From NCBI GenBank assembly GCA_030832085.1, contig JAURJU010000093.1, forward strand, positions 1-33,600: a stretch of DNA of 33,600 nt, in the 5' to 3' direction. Made by a program: the position numbers and the translations under genes. The DNA is from Chitinophagales bacterium (lineage in GTDB: Bacteria; Bacteroidota; Bacteroidia; Chitinophagales; Chitinophagaceae). The number at the start of each line of letters is the position of its first letter. Positions within the stretch are counted from its first letter, which is position 1. Shown piece after piece: positions 23,801 to 31,230 of the stretch. The notes under the pieces were generated by a model, which saw nothing but the letters and a program-made list of their open reading frames with translations, made no database searches and had not been told where the DNA came from.

Positions 23801-24484
23801 TCAAGCCCTCTTTTTTACTACAGCAAAATAAATATCAGCCCGTTTCGTAAACCCAAGCTGTTCGTACTTTCTGATGGCACGGAGGTTGTCTGATTTTACA
23901 TGCAGAAAGGGAATATTTCCTTGTTTGATGATGCGTTCGCAGGCATAGGTCATCAGTTGCGCTGCATACCCTTTGCCCAGGTGATCAGGGTGCGTGCAAA
24001 CAGCACTCACTTCTGTATAGCCCCTGAGGTGCAATCGCTCCCCGGCCATCGCAAACAATTCACCATTTTCGTATATCCCGACATAATTCCCAAATTCAAT
24101 GGTGCGCTGCAAAAAAGGACCCGGTTTTGTCAATGCAGTCAAAGCCAGCATGGCCGGCACATCCGCTTCACCCAAGTGATGTATGGTTTCCCCTGCCTGG
24201 TCAATGGGCTGCAGTCTTGAACAGGTCATCTGGTTCAGTGGTGTTGTAAAAAGAATTTCAAAGGTTGATGGTATCCTGACCTTTCTGGCCACCAAAATGA
24301 AAAATCTTCTCTTGCCAGGCAATATTTTTTCCATGCGGTCAAGATCCCCGTCATCCCAGCATTCCATCCCTACAAAGGGAGAAACATCTTCTGGAAAATA
24401 TGCAAGAGAGGGAGTTGCTATGTTGAATCGTTTGTCTTCCGTTACCAGGGCCTGCCAAACAGGATTGTCCAATATATGTTGCAT
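23801..24484 (-). CDS. GNAT family N-acetyltransferase (FR47-like)
   Basis: The product has 227 residues. The N-terminal half (MQHILDNPVWQALVTEDKRF, then a variable part of about 100 residues with MECWDDGDLDRMEKILPG) is a divergent GNAT-like fold; the C-terminal half carries the recognisable acetyl-CoA site, YTEVSAVCTHPDHLGKGYAA (about 155-174), and PFLHVKSDNLRAIRKYEQLG (about 192-211). Together this fits the FR47-like/two-domain group. Substrate unknown. It is transcribed leftwards, convergent with the SGNH lipoprotein and divergent from the DUF1338 gene. A possible -7 box on the minus strand (TAACTTTG, bases 24567-24574) lies about 83 bases upstream, without a good -33. Confidence 0.9.
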   Translation of the reverse strand: MQHILDNPVWQALVTEDKRFNIATPSLAYFPEDVSPFVGMECWDDGDLDRMEKILPGKRRFFILVARKVRIPSTFEILFTTPLNQMTCSRLQPIDQAGETIHHLGEADVPAMLALTALTKPGPFLQRTIEFGNYVGIYENGELFAMAGERLHLRGYTEVSAVCTHPDHLGKGYAAQLMTYACERIIKQGNIPFLHVKSDNLRAIRKYEQLGFTKRADIYFAVVKKRA

Positions 24485-24817
24485 GTGGTTGTGTTAAAAT
24501 CTACTGCAGGTGTCGTATTATGATAGTTTATTGCTGTGTAGATGTAAGGTTCAATTCGATGAAACACAAAGTTAAATGATGAGAAACAGGCTTCCCGCTT
24601 GCTTGATGATTATTTTATCCAATTACTTTGCAACAATGCCGAATACTGATAGGCATCTTTGAAATTTGATCAATGGAAAACATTCAACAACTGACCACTT
24701 TGGCGTTCAAATCTCCATTATCCTGATTGGGTAGTTGCCCCTTCTTCTGCTTTTGCTTTCTTGCCCAGGATGAACTGGGTTTCCTCTTTTTACTACCTTT
24801 ACACCAACAAAAATCCA
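24485..24817. other. 333-base divergent intergenic region between GNAT and DUF1338 genes
   Basis: No gene is seen here; the longest frame with a nearby ATG (24673) has only 17 codons. The left part holds a possible minus-strand -7 box (TAACTTTG at 24567-24574). The middle has near-consensus plus-strand boxes (TTACTTTG at 24623-24630). The right part has a terminator-like hairpin (24764-24779) about 40 bases before the DUF1338 start, so the plus-strand leader may be regulated. I see no known riboswitch. Confidence 0.5.
24764..24792 (+). terminator. Terminator-like hairpin in the DUF1338 leader
   Basis: CCCAG (24764-24768), loop GATGAA, CTGGG (24775-24779), followed by TTTCCTCTTTTT. The stem has only five base pairs but is GC-rich and followed by a pyrimidine tract dominated by T. 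Its place just before a plus-strand gene, not behind one, suggests an attenuator or the end of a short unannotated RNA. TACCTTTA near 24794 could be a promoter for the gene beyond it. Confidence 0.4.
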
Positions 24818-25729
24818 ATGAAAAACAAGCTTGAAGGATTGGCCATCATCATGCAAGGCCTGATGGAACAATACAGCGAAAGGGTTCCTGATGTTGAAAA
24901 AATCATCAAGGGCATGTTGGACAGCGGTATAATCCAGAGCAGGCCTGAAATAGAAAATGATCATATTGCCTTCAGAACAATTGGCGTTCCACTGTTGGGC
25001 ATACAATCGCTTGAAAAAATCTTCTGCCATTATGGTTATGAGAAGAAAGATTATTTCAGGTTCGAAGGCAAAAAGCTTGATGCCTTCTGGTTTGCGCCAC
25101 CATCACCCGGGTTTCCGAGAATCTTTATCAGTGAATTGAAAGTAGAAGAACTTTCAGAAGAAGCACAACGCATCATCCTTTCCTACACCAAAGAAATCAA
25201 GGCTGATCCGCTTGATTTCCTTGACCTTGATGATCCACATGCGGTGTCCGCATTTTTACATACTCCATTGTGGCGCTTGCCCAAACTGAGCGACTACCTG
25301 AGGCTTTTACAGGAATCAGAATATGCCTCCTGGGTCATTTATAACCGTTACTATTTGAACCACTATACCATCAGTGTTCACCAATTGAAAGAGGGCTACA
25401 ATACCCTTGAGCAATTCAACCATTTTCTTGAATCGATTGGCATTCAACTCAACGATGCAGGAGGAAAAACCAAGGTAAGTGCAGATGGACTGCTGCTGCA
25501 AAGTTCAACCGTTGCACAAATCATTGAAGCAGCATTTGACAACAATGAAAAATATCCCATTGCAGGAAGTTATGTCGAGTTTGCTGAAAGAAGGGTATTG
25601 CCTGCATTTGCAACCATTGACAAAGACAAACTTCAAAGGCAGCATTTTCGCGATGGTTTCGAAACCAGCAATGCAGACAAGATTTTTGAAAGCACCTTTG
25701 TTGAGCAGATCAACAAAAACGTTCAGTAG
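24818..25729 (+). CDS. DUF1338 (HglS-type) iron-dependent 2-oxoacid dioxygenase/decarboxylase
   Basis: The product from the ATG at 24818 has 303 residues and is a DUF1338 protein. Characterised members (Pseudomonas HglS, plant FLO7) turn 2-oxoadipate into D-2-hydroxyglutarate with Fe(II) and oxygen, the step that links lysine breakdown to the TCA cycle. Likely metal ligands are H49 in ENDHIAFRTIG, H182 in YYLNHYTISVH and E254 in SYVEFAERR; R53 would hold the 2-oxo acid. Other family parts are YFRFEGKKLDAFWFAPP and LPAFATIDKDKL. The length is that of the shorter bacterial group (HglS is longer), so the true substrate may differ. I started at this ATG because residues before it (MPRMNWVSS) come from the leader. 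It is convergent with the esterase gene. Confidence 0.9.
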   Translation: MKNKLEGLAIIMQGLMEQYSERVPDVEKIIKGMLDSGIIQSRPEIENDHIAFRTIGVPLLGIQSLEKIFCHYGYEKKDYFRFEGKKLDAFWFAPPSPGFPRIFISELKVEELSEEAQRIILSYTKEIKADPLDFLDLDDPHAVSAFLHTPLWRLPKLSDYLRLLQESEYASWVIYNRYYLNHYTISVHQLKEGYNTLEQFNHFLESIGIQLNDAGGKTKVSADGLLLQSSTVAQIIEAAFDNNEKYPIAGSYVEFAERRVLPAFATIDKDKLQRQHFRDGFETSNADKIFESTFVEQINKNVQ

Positions 25730-25758
25730 GATTGAAAGAAGATTCAATTATTTCCGAA

Positions 25759-26526
25759 TCAACGCAAGCCAAGTTTCAACATCGCAGCAGCATACCTTTT
25801 TCCCATCTCGCGCTGCCCTGCTGCATTGAAATGAAGGTTATCTCCCTTGTGGTCGAGATCCCCGGTGACAATGACTGCAGTATTTTTATCGATTGATGCA
25901 TACTCCCAAATGATCTGGTTGATTTGCTTGAATTGCTTGGCTGCATTGAGATTGAATGCACCCAGTTCACCCAGCAGGATGGACAATTTCTTTTTTCCAG
26001 CCTCCGCCCTGAAAATTCCAAACAGCTTTTGCATATTTTCCTTGTATACCGGCATTCCTTTTTCATTGGCATCGCTTTCACCCTGGTGCCAGAGTATGCC
26101 CTTGATGGTGCCGTATTGTTTGGCAAGGGCTGTTTTTTCTTTGATATTGCTCAACAACTTCACACCACGATGCACCGAATCCCCCAACCACTGCCTGATG
26201 TTGCTGCCCCCAATTGCGGCAGGGATGAGGAGGATGCTGACATCATCCGGACAATTCCTGATCAGGGCCTTTGCAAATGAAAGTCCGCAATCCAATCCGG
26301 CCATGGTCGGTTCATAAAAATGCAGGGGTTCTTTTGCCAGGATGATGTTACCATTCTTGTCTATGGTTTTTATCCTTGGATGGGTGATGGTGTCTTCTGC
26401 TTCAACGGCACCACGGCCGGCCATATTGGATTGTCCGGCCAAGATAAAGACCCATGTTTTTTTCATGTCTTGTGCAGGCATGTAATTGATGATGAACAAA
26501 AACAGTATTGATAAAAAATATTTCAT
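25759..26526 (-). CDS. Secreted carbohydrate acetylesterase (SASA/CE6-like)
   Basis: The 255-residue product has a signal peptide (MKYFLSILFLFIINYMPAQ) and a single SASA-type SGNH fold. The nucleophile is Ser33 in FILAGQSNMAGRG; PAAIGGSNIRQW and WHQGESDAN (about 145-153) supply the oxyanion hole and structural positions; DLDHKGDNLHFNAAGQ near residues 223-238 has the Asp and His of the triad. Enzymes of this group (sialate O-acetylesterase-like, CE6) remove acetyl groups from xylan or sialic acids. It follows the bicupin gene by nine bases on the same strand, so the two form an operon, and a GH3 glycosidase is divergent from them, which supports a role in breaking down an acetylated glycan. 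Confidence 0.93.
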   Translation of the reverse strand: MKYFLSILFLFIINYMPAQDMKKTWVFILAGQSNMAGRGAVEAEDTITHPRIKTIDKNGNIILAKEPLHFYEPTMAGLDCGLSFAKALIRNCPDDVSILLIPAAIGGSNIRQWLGDSVHRGVKLLSNIKEKTALAKQYGTIKGILWHQGESDANEKGMPVYKENMQKLFGIFRAEAGKKKLSILLGELGAFNLNAAKQFKQINQIIWEYASIDKNTAVIVTGDLDHKGDNLHFNAAGQREMGKRYAAAMLKLGLR

Positions 26527-26535
26527 GGTGATTTT

Positions 26536-27276
26536 TTAATTCCATTGGATGGCAAAATAAACAGCAGGTCTTTTTGCTGTGTTGGTGATGTTGTGTGGGA
26601 TATTGGATTCCACCCAAGCCGCATCTCCTGTGACAATGCGCTGCTTGCTTTCACCCAATACCATTTCCCCTTCTCCATCAATCATCAGGATGATCTCCTC
26701 TGTTTTGTGGGTATGTGGCGGATGGCTGCTCAATCCGGGATTCAGTGTGGTGATGTGGATGTCAAAGCGATTGGACATGACAATCTTGCGGTCAAACAGT
26801 TGCCTTACACCTCCCCTGTCGTGGGGCTTAAAAGCCATATCGAACCAATCCATCACAAAAGAGGGCCCTGCAGCTTTTCCCCGGGCAAGATCTGGCAGGG
26901 TACTCGCCATCTGCATTTCATAGATTTCAACATCATCCTTGCGCTTGTTCTGAAATACAACATCATCTCCTGGCAGGAGAAAAACAACAGAGCCTTTGTC
27001 CAGGTCATGTGCCACACCATTCAGTTCAACATGCACCGGACCATACTTGATGATGAAAAAAAGTTCGTCTCCATTTGCCCCAGTGTTGAACTTTAATTTT
27101 TTACCCCCAGCGATGGCATGGCCTTTCAGGACCTGTTTGGAAAAAATGGCGCCAGCACCTTCAAACATTGCTGATTTTTCACTGGTCCATTTGTACACCT
27201 TTGTCTGAACCTGAGATTGGGAAAACAACAAAGCAGTTTGGAAAAGAAGTACAGTTGTAACGATGATTTTTTTCAT
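26536..27276 (-). CDS. Secreted bicupin protein
   Basis: The 246-residue product has a signal peptide (MKKIIVTTVLLFQTALLFSQ) followed by two cupin barrels. The first (about 40-125) contains GANGDELFFIIKYGPVHVEL and GSVVFLLPGDDVVFQN, but lacks the usual histidine pair, so it may not bind metal. The second (about 165-246) has the typical motif: LSSHPPHTHKTEEIILMIDG, with His and Glu metal ligands, and AAWVESNIPHNITNTAKRPA with the last His. The layout is like (S)-ureidoglycine aminohydrolase, but the secretion signal and the neighbours argue for a different, probably sugar-related role (some cupins isomerise uronates). It is the first gene of an operon with the acetylesterase. Function uncertain. 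Confidence 0.88.
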   Translation of the reverse strand: MKKIIVTTVLLFQTALLFSQSQVQTKVYKWTSEKSAMFEGAGAIFSKQVLKGHAIAGGKKLKFNTGANGDELFFIIKYGPVHVELNGVAHDLDKGSVVFLLPGDDVVFQNKRKDDVEIYEMQMASTLPDLARGKAAGPSFVMDWFDMAFKPHDRGGVRQLFDRKIVMSNRFDIHITTLNPGLSSHPPHTHKTEEIILMIDGEGEMVLGESKQRIVTGDAAWVESNIPHNITNTAKRPAVYFAIQWN

Positions 27277-27410
27277 TTGGCTTTGATGATGATGAACAAT
27301 ATTTGGTTCTAATCTCCATAAAAGTTAGCCAATTTACGCGAAATCGTTTTAGAAGTTTGGCCATGGACAGAAAAGGATTTATGTTATTTTTATTGACCAA
27401 AATCTTCACC

Positions 27411-29444
27411 ATGTACAAAGCAGGCTTTTTGATGACCATGTTGGTTTTTATTGCAATGCAAGATGCAGTGGCGCAATCATCCACAGATAAAAAACAACCC
27501 TTGCTTGGCTACCGGTCTGCCAAGCTGATCAATATCGGGAAGCTCCAATTCAAGGACCTGAACAGGAATGGAAAGCTTGACGCATACGAGGATTGGCGGC
27601 TTTCGAATGAAGCAAGGGCAAAGAACCTCCTGTCTCAAATGTCTCTTGAACAGAAAGTAGGTTTTATGCTCATCAGCACCACAAGACTCAAAAACGATCG
27701 GTCTTTTGATGCGCAAAGATCAACAGATTCGATCAGCAGCGATTTCAATGAAGAAGACCAGGTGCAAAGCATGAACATGTTTACCAGAAAACCATTGCCC
27801 TTGCCCATGATGATGGCAGCAGGCACTACCAAAGGGGTTACACAGTTTCATCTGCGCCATTTCATCCTGCGCGCAAATGCAAGTACTGGCACCACAGCAG
27901 CATGGTCAAATAAACTGCAGGCGCTTTGTGAAGCAGACGGGCTGGGCATTCCAGCCATCGTCGCCTCTAATCCGAGAAATCATATCACCAAAGACGCGTC
28001 AATAGGACTCAGCGTAGGGACCACCAGCTTTTCAACCTGGCCTGGTGAACTGGGGCTCTCTGCCACAAGAGACCTGAAGCTGATCCATGAATTTGCAGAC
28101 ATTGCAAGACAGGAATGGGCAGCAGTTGGTCTTAGAAAAGGGTACATGTACATGGCAGATCTTGCCACTGAGCCAAGGTGGCAAAGGGTTGAAGGAACAT
28201 TTGGCGAAAATGCAGAATGGGTTGCCAAGATGATGCATGAGATTGTGACTGGTTTCCAGGGAACAAAACTTTCGTCCAGTTCCGTTGCACTCACCACCAA
28301 ACATTTCCCCGGTGGTGGTGCGGGCGTGGGAGGACAGGATCCTCATTTTTCATGGGGAAAATTTGAACATTTTCCTGGCAACATGTTCCAGAACAACCTG
28401 ATTCCTTTCAAGGCCGCCATCAAAGCCGGTACCTCTTCTATCATGCCTTACTATTCAATTCCTCAAGGTACCCAATATGAAGAAATCGCCTATGCCTACA
28501 ACAAGCCAGTCATCACTGGATTGCTCCGTGACAGCTTGGGTTTCAAAGGCATCATCAACTCAGACACTGGCCCCATTGAAATGATGCCCTGGGGTGCAGA
28601 AAATCTCAGCATCAAGGAACGCTACAAAAAGACCATGGAAGCTGGAGTGAACCTTTACTCTGGCTCTGCAGACCCCACACCCCTGCTGGAAACGGTGAAA
28701 TATGGTATGGTTGACATCAAGCTGGTAGACAACTCTGTATACCGTCTGCTCATGGAAAAATTTGAGCTGGGTCTTTTTGAAAATCCATACGTAGATGAAA
28801 AAAAGGCAGTGGCTTTCGTAGGCAATCCAGCCCTGCAGGCCAAGGCAGACCTGGCCATGCGCAAATCCATTGTTTTGCTCCGAAATGAAAACAACGCACT
28901 TCCCATCAAACAAAAGACCAAGATTTATTTTGAATCCTATTTCCAAAAAAGGGGAGCAACCTCAGCCAGCAATGTTTTCCAACCATTGAAAAACAACCAT
29001 GACATCGTGTTTGTAAAAACACCGGAAGAAGCAGACATGATCCTGCTTTGGATTACTCCAGGATCAAAGTCGCTGTTTGAGTCAAACGGCTCACCGATTT
29101 ATTTGTCGCTATCCAAGAATGGCGTGGACATCAATTACATCAATGCACTGACCGCCAAAAAGCCAACCATACTGGCGGTGAACTATACGAACCCTTGGGT
29201 GATAGACGAGATTTACAATGAAAAAACGAAAAAGCATTTCGCTGGAGTATTGGCCACATTTGGTACTACGAATGATGCCTTGCTCGACATCATCACAGGT
29301 AAATTCAAGCCCAGCGGGAAGATGCCCTTTACCACTCCCATCTCTGAAGATCAGGCCCAGCAACAGTTCTCAGATGTGCCCGGTTATTTGAAAGGCAAGC
29401 AGTATGGTCTTTTCTGGTATGATGAGGGATTAAAATACAAGTGA
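27411..29444 (+). CDS. Secreted GH3 family beta-glycosidase
   Basis: The product from the ATG at 27411 has 677 residues with a signal peptide (MYKAGFLMTMLVFIAMQDAVAQ). It is a GH3 enzyme with both domains: the TIM barrel has KHFPGGGAGVGGQDPHFSW in the middle and the nucleophile Asp385 in GIINSDTGPIEMMPW; the C-terminal alpha/beta domain begins near KSIVLLRNENNALPI and ends GKMPFTTPISEDQAQQQFSD. The early stretch GKLQFKDLNRNGKLDAYEDW is a calcium-loop-like DxNxNGxLD segment often seen in this branch. GH3 enzymes release glucose, xylose or N-acetylglucosamine from chain ends; the SDTGP context is not diagnostic. The start could also be the ATG at 27363, but the signal peptide begins at 27411. 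It is divergent from the cupin/esterase operon. Confidence 0.94.
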   Translation: MYKAGFLMTMLVFIAMQDAVAQSSTDKKQPLLGYRSAKLINIGKLQFKDLNRNGKLDAYEDWRLSNEARAKNLLSQMSLEQKVGFMLISTTRLKNDRSFDAQRSTDSISSDFNEEDQVQSMNMFTRKPLPLPMMMAAGTTKGVTQFHLRHFILRANASTGTTAAWSNKLQALCEADGLGIPAIVASNPRNHITKDASIGLSVGTTSFSTWPGELGLSATRDLKLIHEFADIARQEWAAVGLRKGYMYMADLATEPRWQRVEGTFGENAEWVAKMMHEIVTGFQGTKLSSSSVALTTKHFPGGGAGVGGQDPHFSWGKFEHFPGNMFQNNLIPFKAAIKAGTSSIMPYYSIPQGTQYEEIAYAYNKPVITGLLRDSLGFKGIINSDTGPIEMMPWGAENLSIKERYKKTMEAGVNLYSGSADPTPLLETVKYGMVDIKLVDNSVYRLLMEKFELGLFENPYVDEKKAVAFVGNPALQAKADLAMRKSIVLLRNENNALPIKQKTKIYFESYFQKRGATSASNVFQPLKNNHDIVFVKTPEEADMILLWITPGSKSLFESNGSPIYLSLSKNGVDINYINALTAKKPTILAVNYTNPWVIDEIYNEKTKKHFAGVLATFGTTNDALLDIITGKFKPSGKMPFTTPISEDQAQQQFSDVPGYLKGKQYGLFWYDEGLKYK

Positions 29445-29499
29445 GAAGAGCGCCTGAAAAATGACTAATTTCGGACCTTGATTCAATACTCAAAACTGC

Positions 29500-31089
29500 A
29501 TGAAACAATTTCTATCCATCCTGTTTTGCCTGAATTTTGGCTTTGCCTTTTCACAACAAAAACAGGATACATCCTCCTCTGCGATGGTTGCCAGTGCACA
29601 TCCCATGGCAACAGAAGCAGGGTTACTCATGCTCAAACAAGGGGGAAATGCCTTTGATGCCATAGCCGCATCTTCGTTCATGCTTTCAGTGGTGGAACCC
29701 AGCATGAGTGGATTGGGCGGGCGTTTGCAGGCCATTTATTTTGTTCCCAGTCAGGGCGTAAAGGGCCTGGATGCTACCACCCAAGTTCCAGCAACCTATG
29801 TCAAAAAGGCAAAAGAAGCTGAGCACGGTTACGGAACCATTGGCGTCCCCGGAATGGTGAAAGGCATCGTTCAACTCCAGCAACAATATGGCAAGCTTTC
29901 CCTGAAGCAGGTGATACAACCCGCCATAGCAGCTGCTTCCAAGGGCCACCTGATCCTCAATGAAGAAGCAAAAAGGGAATCCATAGAGATCAAAGAATTG
30001 AGAAAGTTTGTTGGAACAACACGGCATTTTCTGCAAAAAGATACCGTATACCCGGGGGGCTCAATGTTCAAGCAGCCTGCGTTGGCAAAAACACTCAGGA
30101 GCATTTCGCACGACAAGGGCAAATCCTTTTACACAGGCGGGATAGCTTATGCATTGACAGAAGAAATCAGCAAGGGGGGTGGATTCCTTACCATGGCCGA
30201 CATGAAAAACTATAAGGCAGAGGAAGCAAAAATCGTAAGGGGTAGCTACCGTGGTTATGAGATTGTTGGAACAGGCCTCCCATGCTATGGCGCCATTGTG
30301 ATTGAAATGCTTCAAATGCTCGAGCAGGTCGACTTGTCTAAGCGTTCTGAAAAGGATTTTCTTCAGTACCATGCTGCCGCTCACCACAAGGCGTATGAGG
30401 ACAGGCCACTGTTGAAAACCAAGGAAGACAGCCTTATCCTGGGCAGCTATGCCGCAAAAAGATGGAAAGACAGTTTACCCACTATAATCACACTGCCAGG
30501 AAACACAAATGTCACTGACCACAGCAACGGACATACGACCCATCTGGTGGCCAGTGACAAAGAGGGCAACCTCGTATCGATCACCCAATCGGTTGGTCCG
30601 CTCATGGGATCAAAAGTGGCTTCGGAGAAAAATGGATTCGTATTGGCCACCACCATGGGTCCTTATTTGGGCAACATGAAACCCGGTGAAAGGGCATCCT
30701 CCCATATCTCACCCATCATCATCCTGAAAGATGGAAAACCTTTTCTTGCACTGGGTGCTGCTGGAGGGGCAAGAATAGTTCCTGCCATTGTGCAGGTGAT
30801 CAGCAGGGTCATCGACCAGGGCATCACACTTGAACAGGCCCTTGCTGCTGGAAGGGTTTACCAGATGCCCGACAAATTACTGGTGGAAAACCACCAAGGG
30901 GTGTATTGGAAAGACAGCAAAACAATGGACCAACTCAGGCGCTCCGGCATCAAGATGGAAGAAGTCAAAGCCCCTGCCATGTTCGGAAGGGTGCACGCCA
31001 TCCAATACCAGCATCCCGGCATTTGGATAGGTGCCGCAGATCCTGATTGGAGTGGAACTGCTGAAGGCCTCAAAAACCAATGGTTTTAG
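29500..31089 (+). CDS. Divergent secreted gamma-glutamyltransferase-like Ntn hydrolase
   Basis: The 529-residue product has a signal peptide (MKQFLSILFCLNFGFAFSQ) and the length and fold pattern of gamma-glutamyltransferase. Self-cleavage should occur before Thr346 in NGHTTHLVASDKEGN, the position of E. coli Thr391. The large-subunit opening is VASAHPMATEAGLLMLKQGG and GNAFDAIAASSF; later AAGGARIVPAIVQVIS and LEQALAAGRVYQMP match the C-terminal end. Two key spots differ from classic enzymes: the arginine that binds the glutamyl carboxylate (RE-x-AP motif) is replaced by TT in LDATTQVPATYV, and the SGxGGGG loop reads SGLGGRLQ. A different gamma-glutamyl or acyl substrate is therefore likely. 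It ends in a strong hairpin and is followed by the SusC gene. Confidence 0.9.
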   Translation: MKQFLSILFCLNFGFAFSQQKQDTSSSAMVASAHPMATEAGLLMLKQGGNAFDAIAASSFMLSVVEPSMSGLGGRLQAIYFVPSQGVKGLDATTQVPATYVKKAKEAEHGYGTIGVPGMVKGIVQLQQQYGKLSLKQVIQPAIAAASKGHLILNEEAKRESIEIKELRKFVGTTRHFLQKDTVYPGGSMFKQPALAKTLRSISHDKGKSFYTGGIAYALTEEISKGGGFLTMADMKNYKAEEAKIVRGSYRGYEIVGTGLPCYGAIVIEMLQMLEQVDLSKRSEKDFLQYHAAAHHKAYEDRPLLKTKEDSLILGSYAAKRWKDSLPTIITLPGNTNVTDHSNGHTTHLVASDKEGNLVSITQSVGPLMGSKVASEKNGFVLATTMGPYLGNMKPGERASSHISPIIILKDGKPFLALGAAGGARIVPAIVQVISRVIDQGITLEQALAAGRVYQMPDKLLVENHQGVYWKDSKTMDQLRRSGIKMEEVKAPAMFGRVHAIQYQHPGIWIGAADPDWSGTAEGLKNQWF

Positions 31090-31094
31090 GCCTT
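31064..31094 (+). terminator. Strong hairpin overlapping the stop codon of the GGT-like gene
   Basis: AAGGCCT (31064-31070) pairs with AGGCCTT (31088-31094), and inside, after a 2-base bulge (CA), AAAACC (31073-31078) pairs with GGTTTT (31082-31087) around the triloop AAT. The TAG stop (31087-31089) lies inside the right arm. The following GTATTTG is only modestly T-rich, so it may be a terminator or an RNA-stabilising end. The next promoter begins four bases later. Confidence 0.6.
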
Positions 31095-31097
31095 GTA

Positions 31098-31129
31098 TTT
31101 GTCCAATTCCCCTATAATTTATACCTTTC
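31098..31129 (+). promoter_or_regulatory. Bacteroidota-type promoter for the SusC-like gene
   Basis: TTTG at 31098-31101, 20 bases, then TACCTTTC at 31122-31129, one mismatch to TTTG-N19/20-TAnnTTTG. It lies 101 bases before the ATG at 31231, so a leader of about 95 bases is expected. Confidence 0.65.
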
Positions 31130-31203
31130 GTCCCTATTAAGGCCAGCTGCTGCAAGCCAATAACCCAAAAAGGCACCCACACATTCTTATACAGTACATC
31201 AAG

Positions 31204-31216
31204 GTCTTTCAAAGAC
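31204..31216 (+). repeat. Short perfect inverted repeat in the SusC leader
   Basis: GTCTTTCAAAGAC is a perfect 13-base inverted repeat (center C), 14 bases before the ATG at 31231. In RNA it could form a small hairpin of about four pairs near the ribosome-binding region and modulate translation. It could also be a DNA site. Evidence is the symmetry alone. Confidence 0.3.
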
Positions 31217-31230
31217 AAAAACAATCGTTT

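Noticed and set aside
24673-24726. 17-codon frame in the leader of the DUF1338 gene (MENIQQLTTLAFKSPLS)
   Set aside because: It is too short and has no distinctive composition; a leader peptide is possible but not supported.
27277-27410. TTTG-rich bases before the GH3 gene read as a promoter
   Set aside because: TTTAGAAGTTTG has the wrong spacing inside the -7 box, so it does not fit the consensus well enough to list.
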